Shown one piece after another: positions 17,980-27,083 of a stretch of DNA of 64,000 nt (positions are counted from its first letter, which is position 1; each line of letters begins with the position of its first letter). Position numbers and translations under genes: made by a program. The stretch spans positions 1-64,000 of the forward strand of contig NZ_JAGGRI010000038.1 of NCBI RefSeq assembly GCF_018612875.1. The letters run 5' to 3'. The notes under the pieces are model-generated. The model searched no databases, was not told where the DNA came from, and saw only the letters and a program-made list of their open reading frames with translations. This stretch comes from Lysobacter sp. ISL-50 (GTDB lineage: Bacteria > Pseudomonadota > Gammaproteobacteria > Xanthomonadales > Xanthomonadaceae).

Positions 17980-19146
17980 TTAGCGTCCGGCCAATGCATC
18001 GACGATGTTCAAGCGCATCGCCCGGATCGCCGGCAACGCGCCGACCACCAGGCCGATGCCGATCATCAACACCAGCGCCAACGACCAACTGTTCAGCCCG
18101 ATCGGCGGAACGGTGATGGCGCCGCGGCTCATCACGCCGACGGCCGGGCCGAGCCCGCTGGCTATGAGAACGCCGAGAACCCCGCCGATCAGCATCAACA
18201 GCATCGACTCGGCCAGCACCAGCATCAACACGCTGCGGTCGGGGAAACCGATCGTCTTGAGCACGGCGAGTTCGGAAGTTCGCTCGCGCACCGCCTGGGC
18301 CATGGTGTTGCCGGTCAGCAGCACCAGAGTGAAGAACACCGCGCCCATGATCGAACCGACGATCAGGCCGACGTCGGCCATCTGCTTCATCCAGCTCGCG
18401 GTCGCCGCCGCTTCGGTCTGGGTCTTGGTTTCGTGATCGGAATTGGCCGAGATCGCGTCGATGGCCTTGGCCACGCGGTCGCCCTGGTTCACGTCATTGA
18501 CCTCGGTGACGTACCAGCCGACCTGACCGCGGTTGTAGGGCGTGGAATCGTCGAAGTACTTCCAATGCAGCAGGATCATCTGGTCGAACCAACCGCCGGA
18601 TTTTTTGTCGGTGGCCGCGAGCGTGCCGACGATATCGAAGCTCCAGTTCTTGGTGCCATCGCTGCTGGTGAAGATCGTCGACTGCAGCGGCAGTTTCTGT
18701 CCGAGCTTCCAGCCGAAGCGCGTCATCAGGCCTTCGCCGACCAGCACGCCAGTGCGGGTGGCGGCGAACGCCTTGCGGTGTGCGGCGGACACGGCCATTT
18801 CCGGATACAGATCGAGATAGTTATCGGCCACGCCGAAGCTGAAAATCTGGTTGTGCGGGTCCTGATAGGCGCCGCCGAACCAGTTCGCATAGGTGACCTG
18901 CTTGACGCCCGGTACCTGCGCGATGCGGTCGTTGAGCGACATCGGCAGCTGTTGGATGAAGGACAGGCGCGAGCCGGTCTGCAGCCGCCTGGCGCCGTTG
19001 GCGCTGTTGCCGGCTTGCTCGAAGCTCTCGCGCACGCCATCGAGCAGGCCGAACAACAAGAACGCGGCGATGATCGACAGCAGGGTCAGCAGCGTGCGCG
19101 TCTTGCGACGCATCAGCTCGGCCCAGATCAGATGGAAATATTTCAT
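17980..19146 (-). CDS. MacB/FtsX-type ABC transporter permease (first of operon)
   Basis: The product has 388 residues from the ATG at 19146 (MKYFHLIWAELMRRKTRTLL); a longer frame would start inside the upstream ATPase gene. An N-terminal helix near 17-38 is followed by a large periplasmic domain and three C-terminal helices with RTSELAVLKTIGFPDRSV, the conserved FtsX-type motif. It lies 16 bases after the ATPase gene. Both permeases lack a fused ATPase, unlike E. coli MacB. Confidence 0.85.
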   Translation of the reverse strand: MKYFHLIWAELMRRKTRTLLTLLSIIAAFLLFGLLDGVRESFEQAGNSANGARRLQTGSRLSFIQQLPMSLNDRIAQVPGVKQVTYANWFGGAYQDPHNQIFSFGVADNYLDLYPEMAVSAAHRKAFAATRTGVLVGEGLMTRFGWKLGQKLPLQSTIFTSSDGTKNWSFDIVGTLAATDKKSGGWFDQMILLHWKYFDDSTPYNRGQVGWYVTEVNDVNQGDRVAKAIDAISANSDHETKTQTEAAATASWMKQMADVGLIVGSIMGAVFFTLVLLTGNTMAQAVRERTSELAVLKTIGFPDRSVLMLVLAESMLLMLIGGVLGVLIASGLGPAVGVMSRGAITVPPIGLNSWSLALVLMIGIGLVVGALPAIRAMRLNIVDALAGR

Positions 19147-19162
19147 GGTGGCCGCTCCCGGC

Positions 19163-19855
<693 letters not shown>

Positions 19856-20031
19856 CTTCGACGTCCTCGAGCGTGTTGATTGCGGTGAATGGGCGAGGGG
19901 CGCGCTGCGCGCCGGTCGCAGATCGGTGGAGCGGCCGCGCGGGTGCGCGACGGTTCGAACTCGTTGTCGCGACCGGCCGCGGATTTCGCGGCCGCGCCGG
20001 TGGGCGCCTAAAGCGGTGCGGGCATCAGGGC

Positions 20032-21291
20032 CTACTTGTCCGACGAATCGGCGCCGGCGTTTTCGACACGCACGCGCGATCCGTCTTTCAGCGATTCGGG
20101 CGGGTCGAGCACGATGCTCTCGCCGCCGCTCAGGCCGGCGGTGACTTCGCGGTCGTCGCCGAGCTTGCGGCCCAGGGTCACCGCGGTCTGCGCGACTTTG
20201 TCCTGCGCGACCACGAACACCACGTCCTTGCCGTCGCGCTGGGCCAGCGCGGCGTTGGGCGCCATCGCGCTGGGCTTGGTCTGCACGGCGTTGGCCGGCT
20301 TGGCCGCTTCCAGGAAGCTGACCCGCACGCCCATCTCCGGGACGATGCGCGGATCGCGGCTCTTGATCGCGATGCGCACCTTGACCGTGGCCTTGCCGCG
20401 ATCGGCGGTGGGGATGATGGCGATCACCTCGGCCGGAATCTTCCAGTCCGGGTAGGCGTTGAGGACGGCCTCGACCGGCATCTTCGGCTGCACGCGGCCG
20501 ATGAAGGCTTCGCCGACATCGACTTCGATTTCCAGCGAATCCATATCGACGATGGTGCCGATGCCGGTGCGGGTGAAGCCGCCGCCGGCCGACAAGGGCG
20601 AGACGATTTCGCCCGGCTGCGCGGCCTTGGCGGTGACCACGCCGGAGAAGGGCGCGCGCACGATGGTGTTGTCCACGCCCAGGTCGGAGATGTGCAGGCT
20701 GTCGCGCGACACCTTGACGTTGCGTTGCGCGGTGTCCACCTGCGCGCGCAGCGAATCGCGCGAGGCCACGGCCTGGTCGTACTGCGACTTGGACACCAGT
20801 TGCTGCCTGACCAGCGCCGCCAGTCGGGTGGCGTTGGCTTCGGCTTCCTTGAGCTGGGCCTGCACGCGCGCGGTATCGCTTTGCGCGGCGGCGAGCTGGG
20901 CGGCGCTGAGCGAGCGCTGGGCGTCGGCGTCGATCGGGTCGAGCGTGGCCATGATCTGGCCGGCCTCCACGCGCTGGCCTTCTTCGATCATCACCTCGCG
21001 CACCTTGCCGGTGATCTTGGCCGAGACCGTGGCGATGCGGCGGGCGACGATGTAACCGGTGGCGTCGAGCACCGAGCTGCCGGCGCCGTTGCCGCCGCCG
21101 ATCGCGGTGACGCTGGCGGTCTTGACCTGCGGCGCGCCGCCGCGGCCGAACGCGAACCAGCCGGCGACGGCCAGCACGATCAGCACCAGCACGACGATGC
21201 CGACGATCGTGCCGCGGCCGGGACCGGAGGACTGGGCCGGCCGGTCGCGGTCGATGCGAAGTTCCTTCAGCAGATCGGCAGATGCACTCAT
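20032..21291 (-). CDS. MacA/HlyD-like periplasmic adaptor subunit
   Basis: The product has 419 residues from the ATG at 21291. One transmembrane anchor at about 32-53 (TIVGIVVLVLIVLAVAGWFA) is followed by a biotinyl-lipoyl-like half (YIVARRIATVSAKITGKV), a long alpha-hairpin with the heptad-rich QRSLSAAQLAAAQSDTARVQ region, the second lipoyl half (VRAPFSGVVTAKAAQPGE) and a beta-barrel domain. It is the first gene of the leftward operon adaptor-ATPase-permease-permease. No outer-membrane TolC-like channel gene is next to it, so it probably shares one encoded elsewhere. Confidence 0.88.
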   Translation of the reverse strand: MSASADLLKELRIDRDRPAQSSGPGRGTIVGIVVLVLIVLAVAGWFAFGRGGAPQVKTASVTAIGGGNGAGSSVLDATGYIVARRIATVSAKITGKVREVMIEEGQRVEAGQIMATLDPIDADAQRSLSAAQLAAAQSDTARVQAQLKEAEANATRLAALVRQQLVSKSQYDQAVASRDSLRAQVDTAQRNVKVSRDSLHISDLGVDNTIVRAPFSGVVTAKAAQPGEIVSPLSAGGGFTRTGIGTIVDMDSLEIEVDVGEAFIGRVQPKMPVEAVLNAYPDWKIPAEVIAIIPTADRGKATVKVRIAIKSRDPRIVPEMGVRVSFLEAAKPANAVQTKPSAMAPNAALAQRDGKDVVFVVAQDKVAQTAVTLGRKLGDDREVTAGLSGGESIVLDPPESLKDGSRVRVENAGADSSDK

Positions 21292-21541
21292 GTGTTCCAA
21301 CCAGGACGCCAGATGTCGCCTAGTGTGACTGCGCCAGGGGAGGGCGCCAACCTGCGGAAAGTCAGTTTTTGTCAGCTGGGCCGTCGCCGGTTTTGCCTGA
21401 CAACTGTCATGCCGGGCATGTGTCGACGCCCGCGAACCGTAGCGGCAACCGGTTATGCGGCGCTTGCGGTTCGGCCGCCCGGCCGGGCCATGCGCCCTCT
21501 GCGGTCAACGGCAGAGGGCGCAAGCATGTCGCGATCGGCGA

Positions 21542-23554
21542 TCAGTAATCGGCCGGATTCGAGCTGAAGACAGCCGGCACGCTGATGTTGATGCAACCGC
21601 CGGCCGGCAGCGTGGCGGCGGTCAGCGAGATCAGATTGCTGCCGACGGTGCCGCCGCTGGCGGCCGAGCAGGTGGCGCCGCCGCTGCCGGTGCAACTCCA
21701 CGGCGCCGACAGGGTCGCGCCCGGCGGCAAGGTGTCGGCGACGGCCGCGCCGTCGGCCGGGTCGGCGCCGGCCGCGTTGCAGGCCTGGATCGTGTAGGTG
21801 GTCGAGCCGCCCGGGGTGTAGGTGGTCCGCACGGGGCTCTCGGTCTTGGCGATCGACAGCGCCGCGGACGCCAGACGGTTGGTGAAGGTGCAGGTGATCG
21901 TCTGCGCGCGGCCGTTGGCGGCCGCGCCGGTCACCGAGACCGGCAAGGTGATGTTGACGCTGGTGCCGGTGCCGGTGGCGACGCTGGCGCCGGAGCCGTT
22001 CACGCAGGCGTAGGTGCTGACGTACAGCGCGGTGGTCGCCGGCGTCGGCACTTCGCTGACCGTGGTGGTGATCGCGGTGGTGGTGATGTTCTGCGCGACG
22101 GTGAGGTCGGGCGCTCCCGAGGCGCTGTTGTGGTACAGCGTGCGGAAGCCGGTGGTGTCGTTGTGGCCCGCGGCCAGGGCGAAGGCGGTGCCGCCGATGC
22201 CCAGGTCGAAGCGGCCGGTGGCGCTGGTCGGATTGAGCAGTTTGATCACCCGCACCGCCGGCTTGATCTCGATCATGTAGTCCTCGACCTCGCCGCTGTC
22301 CACGCGGCCGGTCGGGGTGGCGGTGGTGAGCTGGGTGCCCTGGGTCGCGCGCAGGCGCACGTAGCTGCGGCCGGCGGTGGTCGCGATCGGCACGGTCCAA
22401 TTCAGCGCGGTGCCGGTGGCGCCGCTGGCGACGGCGTTGCACACGCCCTCACTGGTGTCGAACACGTTGTTGCGGTTGAAGTCGATCCAGCCGCACACCG
22501 TGCCGGCGGCGGTGCTGCCGCTCAGGCTGGGCGAAAGCGTATAGGTCTGTCCGATCAATCCGGTATGCAGGTTCGCCAGCGGCGTGCTCAGGCCGTCTTC
22601 GTCGTTGCCGTCGCCGGCCGCGCCGTTGTTGTCGCCGCCGGCGGCGACCGCGAACGGACTGGGCGTGACCGGCGTGGTGTCGTTGAACAGCGTCGGGTTG
22701 TCGAGATCGACGGTGGCGCCCAGGCGGATGCCATCGACGATGTGGCTGGCTGCTGCGACGGAGTCGTAGCTCGCGGGCGCGTCGCCGTAGTCTTCGTCGA
22801 CGGTGGTGGTGATCAGGTAGGCGTCCGCCGTCGCCTGCAGGCCGAACGCCACGTTATTGCGCCTGGCCGCGAGCTGCACATTGAACGTAAGCGTCGTCAC
22901 CGTGCCGTTGATGCGCACGCTGCCGCAGCCGGCGAGTTGGTTGGCCGGCGCGGCGGGCGCGGTGCAACTGGTGCCGTTGAACGAAGTGTTGACCAGGTCC
23001 AGGGTCGAACCGGTCACTTGCAGATTGGTCGCGCCGCCCAGCAAGGTCATGCTGACGCCTGCGGTGGTCAGCGTATGCACGGTGCGCGAGGAGATGATGT
23101 CGACCGCGCTGGCGTTCTGGCCGCCGAGTCCGACGAAATGCAGCGTCGGATTGGTGACCGGCCGGCTGTAGGTGATGGTCAGGGTGCCGCGGTTGCAGAG
23201 CACCGTCGATGCGCCGACAGTGAAGGGGCAGCCGGCATCGAGTGTTTGAAACTGGATCGCCGTCGTGGCGTTGACGGGCAAGTTCGGGGTGTACATCGTG
23301 TCCGCCGCGCCGCCGATCGCGTTCATCAGCGCGGTGTTGGAATCGATCTGAAGGTTGGCGCCGGAGACCGCGTAACTCGCGGTCAGATTCGACGGATAAG
23401 GTTTGGTCGAGGTGGCGTTGAGGCCGGTCGTTCCGGTCGCGGTGGCGTTGTTGCGCTGGACCGCGCCCGCCGTGGAGCCCCATGCCATCAGGGCCATACC
23501 CGCCGCCAGCGTCGCCAGACGCCAGTTCCGCTGTGAGCGCGCCTGCTTCCCCAT
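21542..23554 (-). CDS. Secreted GEVED/DUF11-type repeat protein
   Basis: The product has 670 residues from the ATG at 23554, preceded by AGGGGA. A signal peptide ends near AGA-V. A Thr/Asn-rich beta domain is followed by EDYGDAPASYDS and a Gly/Asp-rich segment ending DGNDEDGL, then a GEVEDY domain (DSGEVEDYMIEI), then one DUF11-like Ig-type module. The final ~105 residues match the last module of the next gene (23996-26092): both have YTPGGxTTYT, PWSCT, CIN and end NPxDY. Such proteins are usually cell-surface or extracellular. No LPXTG or other sorting signal is visible. Confidence 0.75.
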   Translation of the reverse strand: MGKQARSQRNWRLATLAAGMALMAWGSTAGAVQRNNATATGTTGLNATSTKPYPSNLTASYAVSGANLQIDSNTALMNAIGGAADTMYTPNLPVNATTAIQFQTLDAGCPFTVGASTVLCNRGTLTITYSRPVTNPTLHFVGLGGQNASAVDIISSRTVHTLTTAGVSMTLLGGATNLQVTGSTLDLVNTSFNGTSCTAPAAPANQLAGCGSVRINGTVTTLTFNVQLAARRNNVAFGLQATADAYLITTTVDEDYGDAPASYDSVAAASHIVDGIRLGATVDLDNPTLFNDTTPVTPSPFAVAAGGDNNGAAGDGNDEDGLSTPLANLHTGLIGQTYTLSPSLSGSTAAGTVCGWIDFNRNNVFDTSEGVCNAVASGATGTALNWTVPIATTAGRSYVRLRATQGTQLTTATPTGRVDSGEVEDYMIEIKPAVRVIKLLNPTSATGRFDLGIGGTAFALAAGHNDTTGFRTLYHNSASGAPDLTVAQNITTTAITTTVSEVPTPATTALYVSTYACVNGSGASVATGTGTSVNITLPVSVTGAAANGRAQTITCTFTNRLASAALSIAKTESPVRTTYTPGGSTTYTIQACNAAGADPADGAAVADTLPPGATLSAPWSCTGSGGATCSAASGGTVGSNLISLTAATLPAGGCINISVPAVFSSNPADY

Positions 23555-23995
23555 AGCGATTTCCCCTGATGACGCGTTGCAAACCCTGCCCGCGGGCAAG
23601 GAGCCCTGATGCAATGACGTACAGGCGCACTCTACGACTGGCACATCCAATACGGATTCAAGCCTTAAGACTCAACACGTAATTTGTGTATTGGTGCGGC
23701 CACGGTGCGTGATCGGGGGCCGTAATGGCGTGAATTTCGCGCGCGCCGGCGGGCGATTCCGGTCCTGATCGGCCGGATTGGCGGGTGGTTTGCGCGAACC
23801 CGGGGCGTATGCACGGGGCGGAGCGGGTGCCGGAGGTCCGCGCCGCCACGGTGCCTGGGCGTGGAATCGGGGTCGGACGGTGGCCGCGGCGACGGCTGGG
23901 GCGATCGGTCAGGCAGGCCCCGGCCGGAGCCGGATCGCGGAAGCGGGGCAGGCAGTCCGCGCCCGGCGCCGCGAAGGCGCCGGACGCGTCATGAC
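23555..23995. other. Intergenic region between the two secreted repeat-protein genes
   Basis: About 440 bases. The part next to the upstream end of the 21542-23554 gene is AT-richer (ACACGTAATTTGTGTATTGG near 23674), as expected for a promoter. The rest is GC-rich with no supported ORF. Confidence 0.4.
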
Positions 23996-26092
23996 TCAGT
24001 AGTCGCCCGGGTTCGCGCTGAACCGCACCGGCACCTGCACGTTGATGCAGGTGCCGACCGGCAGGACCACGCCGGTGATCTGCACGCTGTTGCCGCCGGC
24101 CGCGCCGCCGCTGGCCGGGCAGGTCGCGGTGCCGGTGGCGGTGCAGCTCCATGGGCCGGTGAGGGTCACGCCGTTGGGCAGCGGATCGTTGACCGTGGCG
24201 CCGCTGGCCACGGCCGGGCCGGTCGGATTGCAGGCGCTCAGGGTGTAGGTGGTGGTGCCGCCCGGAGTGTAGGCGGTGGCGCCGCCGACCTCGTTCTTGG
24301 TCAGGCTCAGGGCGATGTTGACCGCGACCGGTACCGTCACCTGCGCGCACTGCGGATTGCCCGCGGCGGGACAGGTCGGCAGCGGATCGGGATCGCCGCC
24401 GCCGGCGACCGCGACGTGGTTGGTCGGCGAACCGCTGGTCGCGGCGGCGATCGCCACGTTCAAGCGCACGCTGGCGCTGGCGCCGACCGCGATCGGCGTG
24501 GTCGGAGTGAACGTGCAGGTCACCGTGCCGGTCGCCGGCAAGGTGCCGCAGTTGACCGTGCCCTGCGCGCTCGATGCCGCCGTCAGGGTGAAGCCGGCCG
24601 GCAGGGTATCGACCACGGTGATCGCCCCCACGGTCGGGCCGCTGCCGTTGTTCTGCAGGCCGATCGAGAAATAACCGTCGGCGGCCGCGCCGGTCTGGCC
24701 GGCGGCGAGGGTGCCGTTGACGGTCTTGCTCGCGGTCAACTGCGCCTGCACCACGGTCAGCACTTCGTCGGCGACCAGATTCACCAGGTTGTTGGTGTTG
24801 CTGATGCTGGAATTGGTGTTGTGGTAGACGCCGACCGTGTTCGAAGTGACGTCCACCGCGATCTGGCAGACGACCTGATTGCCGACCGCGCTGGCACCGT
24901 TCACGCTGGCGCCGGTCACGGTAATCGTGCCGGTCCCCGCGCCTGCGGCGACCGTCATGCCCGCCGGCAAGGCGCTGCCCATGGTGGCGCCCGAGGGGCA
25001 GCTGGTGCGGATGTTCGGAGTCGGCGCAACCACCACGTTGGTCGGCAGAGTGTCGAGAAAATTGATGCTGGCGGTGGCGTTGACGCTCTTGTTGGCCAGA
25101 TCGAAGGTCAGCGTGGAAATGCCGCCGGTGTTGATCGTGGTCGGCGCGAAGCTCTTGGTCAGATCGACCGCGCTCAAGGCGAAGGTGATGCGGTATTCGG
25201 CGGTGAAGCTGGCCGCGCCGGACGGCACGTTCCACTGCGCGGCCATGCCGTTGTCGGTGGCGGCGTTGGCATCGATGGTGTTGTTGAGGTTGCCGGTGCC
25301 GGTGGTGCAGGGCGTGGTCGTGGTGGTGGTGCCGTTGCAGATCAGCGACTGCGCCTGGCTGTAGGTCGCGCTGAAATAGCGGTCCCAGTTCGGCGTGCCC
25401 GAGGACGGCTCCCACCACAGCGCTTCGAACTGATTGTTCTTGATCACGCCGACCAGATCCGGCCGGCCGCTGGTGTTGCCCGGCGTGGTGCGGGTGAAAC
25501 CCGGGCCGTTATCGCCGCCCAGCAGATAGGTGTCTACGTTCTGATACAGCTTGATCGTCGCGCCGGTGGCCGGCATGCCGCTCACCGCGACCCGGCGAGT
25601 GAACCAGGCCTGCGGGATGATGTAGCTATCGACGATGGTGACGGTGATGGCGTTGTCCGGAGCCCCGGGCCGCAGCACCGTGGTCGTCGTATACGGCGAG
25701 GCCGCCGTGCCGGTGCCGGCGAGCGCGGTTTGCGAGACCTGGGTGAAGGTCGAGAACGGCGCGCCCGCGGCGTTGTCGGCGTTGGTGTAGATGCGGGTGG
25801 TGGCGTTGGTGCCGCGGTCCACGCGCAGATAGACGCTGTTGAACATCGAGCCCGAGTTCGGCAAGGCGGTGTTCGAATACACCTGATTGGCATTGGCCAG
25901 CCGTACCTGGAACTGGCTGTTGCTGCCCCAGGTCACCAGCAGACCGTCGGAGCCGTTGGCGAGCACGCCGCCGGTGCTGTTGGCCGCGCGCTGGGTGGTG
26001 GCGCCGTTGCCGTGGGCCGCGCCGGCCAAAGTCATCAGGCACACGCACAGCGTCCAGGCGGTCCTGCGACCGATGCGGGTCAAACGATTCAT
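23996..26092 (-). CDS. Large secreted DUF11-type repeat protein
   Basis: A 698-residue protein with a signal peptide (TAWTLCVCLMTLAGAAHG) and AGGGGA before the ATG. The first ~300 residues form a beta-rich domain (WGSNSQFQVRLANANQVYS, then a WYxP-like FEALWWEPSSGTPNWDRYF region) that I cannot name. Three DUF11/Ig-like modules follow, the last shared with the 21542-23554 product and ending VRFSANPGDY. Ser/Thr/Ala/Gly-rich composition with few charges is typical of extracellular proteins of this group. A CRP/Clp-like palindrome lies ~115 bp upstream. Confidence 0.75.
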   Translation of the reverse strand: MNRLTRIGRRTAWTLCVCLMTLAGAAHGNGATTQRAANSTGGVLANGSDGLLVTWGSNSQFQVRLANANQVYSNTALPNSGSMFNSVYLRVDRGTNATTRIYTNADNAAGAPFSTFTQVSQTALAGTGTAASPYTTTTVLRPGAPDNAITVTIVDSYIIPQAWFTRRVAVSGMPATGATIKLYQNVDTYLLGGDNGPGFTRTTPGNTSGRPDLVGVIKNNQFEALWWEPSSGTPNWDRYFSATYSQAQSLICNGTTTTTTPCTTGTGNLNNTIDANAATDNGMAAQWNVPSGAASFTAEYRITFALSAVDLTKSFAPTTINTGGISTLTFDLANKSVNATASINFLDTLPTNVVVAPTPNIRTSCPSGATMGSALPAGMTVAAGAGTGTITVTGASVNGASAVGNQVVCQIAVDVTSNTVGVYHNTNSSISNTNNLVNLVADEVLTVVQAQLTASKTVNGTLAAGQTGAAADGYFSIGLQNNGSGPTVGAITVVDTLPAGFTLTAASSAQGTVNCGTLPATGTVTCTFTPTTPIAVGASASVRLNVAIAAATSGSPTNHVAVAGGGDPDPLPTCPAAGNPQCAQVTVPVAVNIALSLTKNEVGGATAYTPGGTTTYTLSACNPTGPAVASGATVNDPLPNGVTLTGPWSCTATGTATCPASGGAAGGNSVQITGVVLPVGTCINVQVPVRFSANPGDY

Positions 26093-26419
26093 GTAATCCC
26101 CTATTACGAGCCTTACTGCGAAGGTTCGGGCGCGCTGACGCTGCCTGGCTGCCCCGGCCCCCTGGCCGATGCCCGGGTCGCCGTTTGATGATTCGCGGCA
26201 TTAAAAATGTGCCGACAATCACATTTTGTCTGAAAGCGGGGGCGAATGCCAAGCCCGGGGAGGCACGGAGCGTAAAAGGGCTGAACTGGGCTCCCGGCCG
26301 GGACGGGAGCGGCGGCGAACCGGCCGGGCCGGGCCGTCGCTCAGGCGCGGACGGATTCGAACCGGTCTGGCCGCAAGGTCATTAAAGAGAAGGGGAGCCT
26401 GCGGATCGCCGCGGCCGGG
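26093..26419. other. Intergenic region with the CRP/Clp-like site
   Basis: About 330 bases between two leftward genes. The AT-rich stretch at 26185-26235 carries the CRP-like palindrome. The rest (26240-26419) is GC-rich with no supported ORF or terminator. Confidence 0.5.
26205..26226. promoter_or_regulatory. CRP/Clp-like binding site upstream of the secreted repeat protein
   Basis: The site reads AAATGTG-N8-CACATTT, a perfect 7+7 palindrome with an 8-base gap. It matches the CRP consensus half-sites TGTG and TCACA. Xanthomonadaceae use the CRP homologue Clp to activate secreted enzymes and surface proteins, so control of the leftward gene starting at 26092 is plausible. Confidence 0.6.
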
Positions 26420-27007
26420 TCAGTCCGCGGCGCGGCCCGGCCGTTCGCGGCGCAACCGCGCCAGACGCGCGCGCACCGCCTCGATCAGGGCCGGCAGCGA
26501 CTCATAGCGCGGCACACCGTAGCGGTCGGCGGTGATATCGACATTGCCCTTGCGCCAGAACCCGTCCGGGCAGGCCAGCAACAACTTCCCGGAGGCGGCA
26601 TGCAGGCCGAGTTCGAGCAGGCTTACCGGGCTTTGCGAGCCGGGCTGCAGATACATCAGGATCACGTCCGCGCGCTGCAGCGCCGCCAGTTCCCATTCGA
26701 CCTGGCGGCGGAATTCGGGCTCCTGCGCCACCGGTTTCCAGGCCGGGTTCCAGTCCTCGCGGCGCGGATTGAGCAGGATCACCCCTTCGTCGGCGAGTTC
26801 GCGCGCCGCCTGCGCCTGCCAGTCGCTGGAACCGCCCATGTCGATGCTGCCGGCCAGGAACACCGTCAGCCGGCCGTCGCGCGGCAGCGGTTGCGGCGAG
26901 CGCACGGTGACCGAGACGCCGGCCGGGGCGGGAGTTTCGCTGGCCTGGGTCGGCAGCGTCGTCATCGTCGCCATCGCCAAAGTGATCGACACCAACACAG
27001 CTTTCAT
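26420..27007 (-). CDS. Nucleoside 2-deoxyribosyltransferase-like protein with signal peptide
   Basis: A 195-residue protein. An apparent signal peptide (MKAVLVSITLAMATMTTLPTQASE) is unusual for this family. The core resembles the nucleoside 2-deoxyribosyltransferase-like family: VFLAGSIDMG, LLNPRREDWN, FRRQVEWELAALQRADVILM and SPVSLLELGL. The Glu in the last motif corresponds to the usual nucleophile. Family members swap bases on deoxynucleosides or act as N-glycosidases. Periplasmic placement, if real, would imply work on extracellular nucleosides or another glycoside; this is inference. Confidence 0.75.
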   Translation of the reverse strand: MKAVLVSITLAMATMTTLPTQASETPAPAGVSVTVRSPQPLPRDGRLTVFLAGSIDMGGSSDWQAQAARELADEGVILLNPRREDWNPAWKPVAQEPEFRRQVEWELAALQRADVILMYLQPGSQSPVSLLELGLHAASGKLLLACPDGFWRKGNVDITADRYGVPRYESLPALIEAVRARLARLRRERPGRAAD

Positions 27008-27083
27008 CGCGGCGAACCCGGGCGCGGAGGGACGGACGGGCCGCGGACAACGGGCGCCATCCGCGGTCTGCGTAGCGAAGCGA

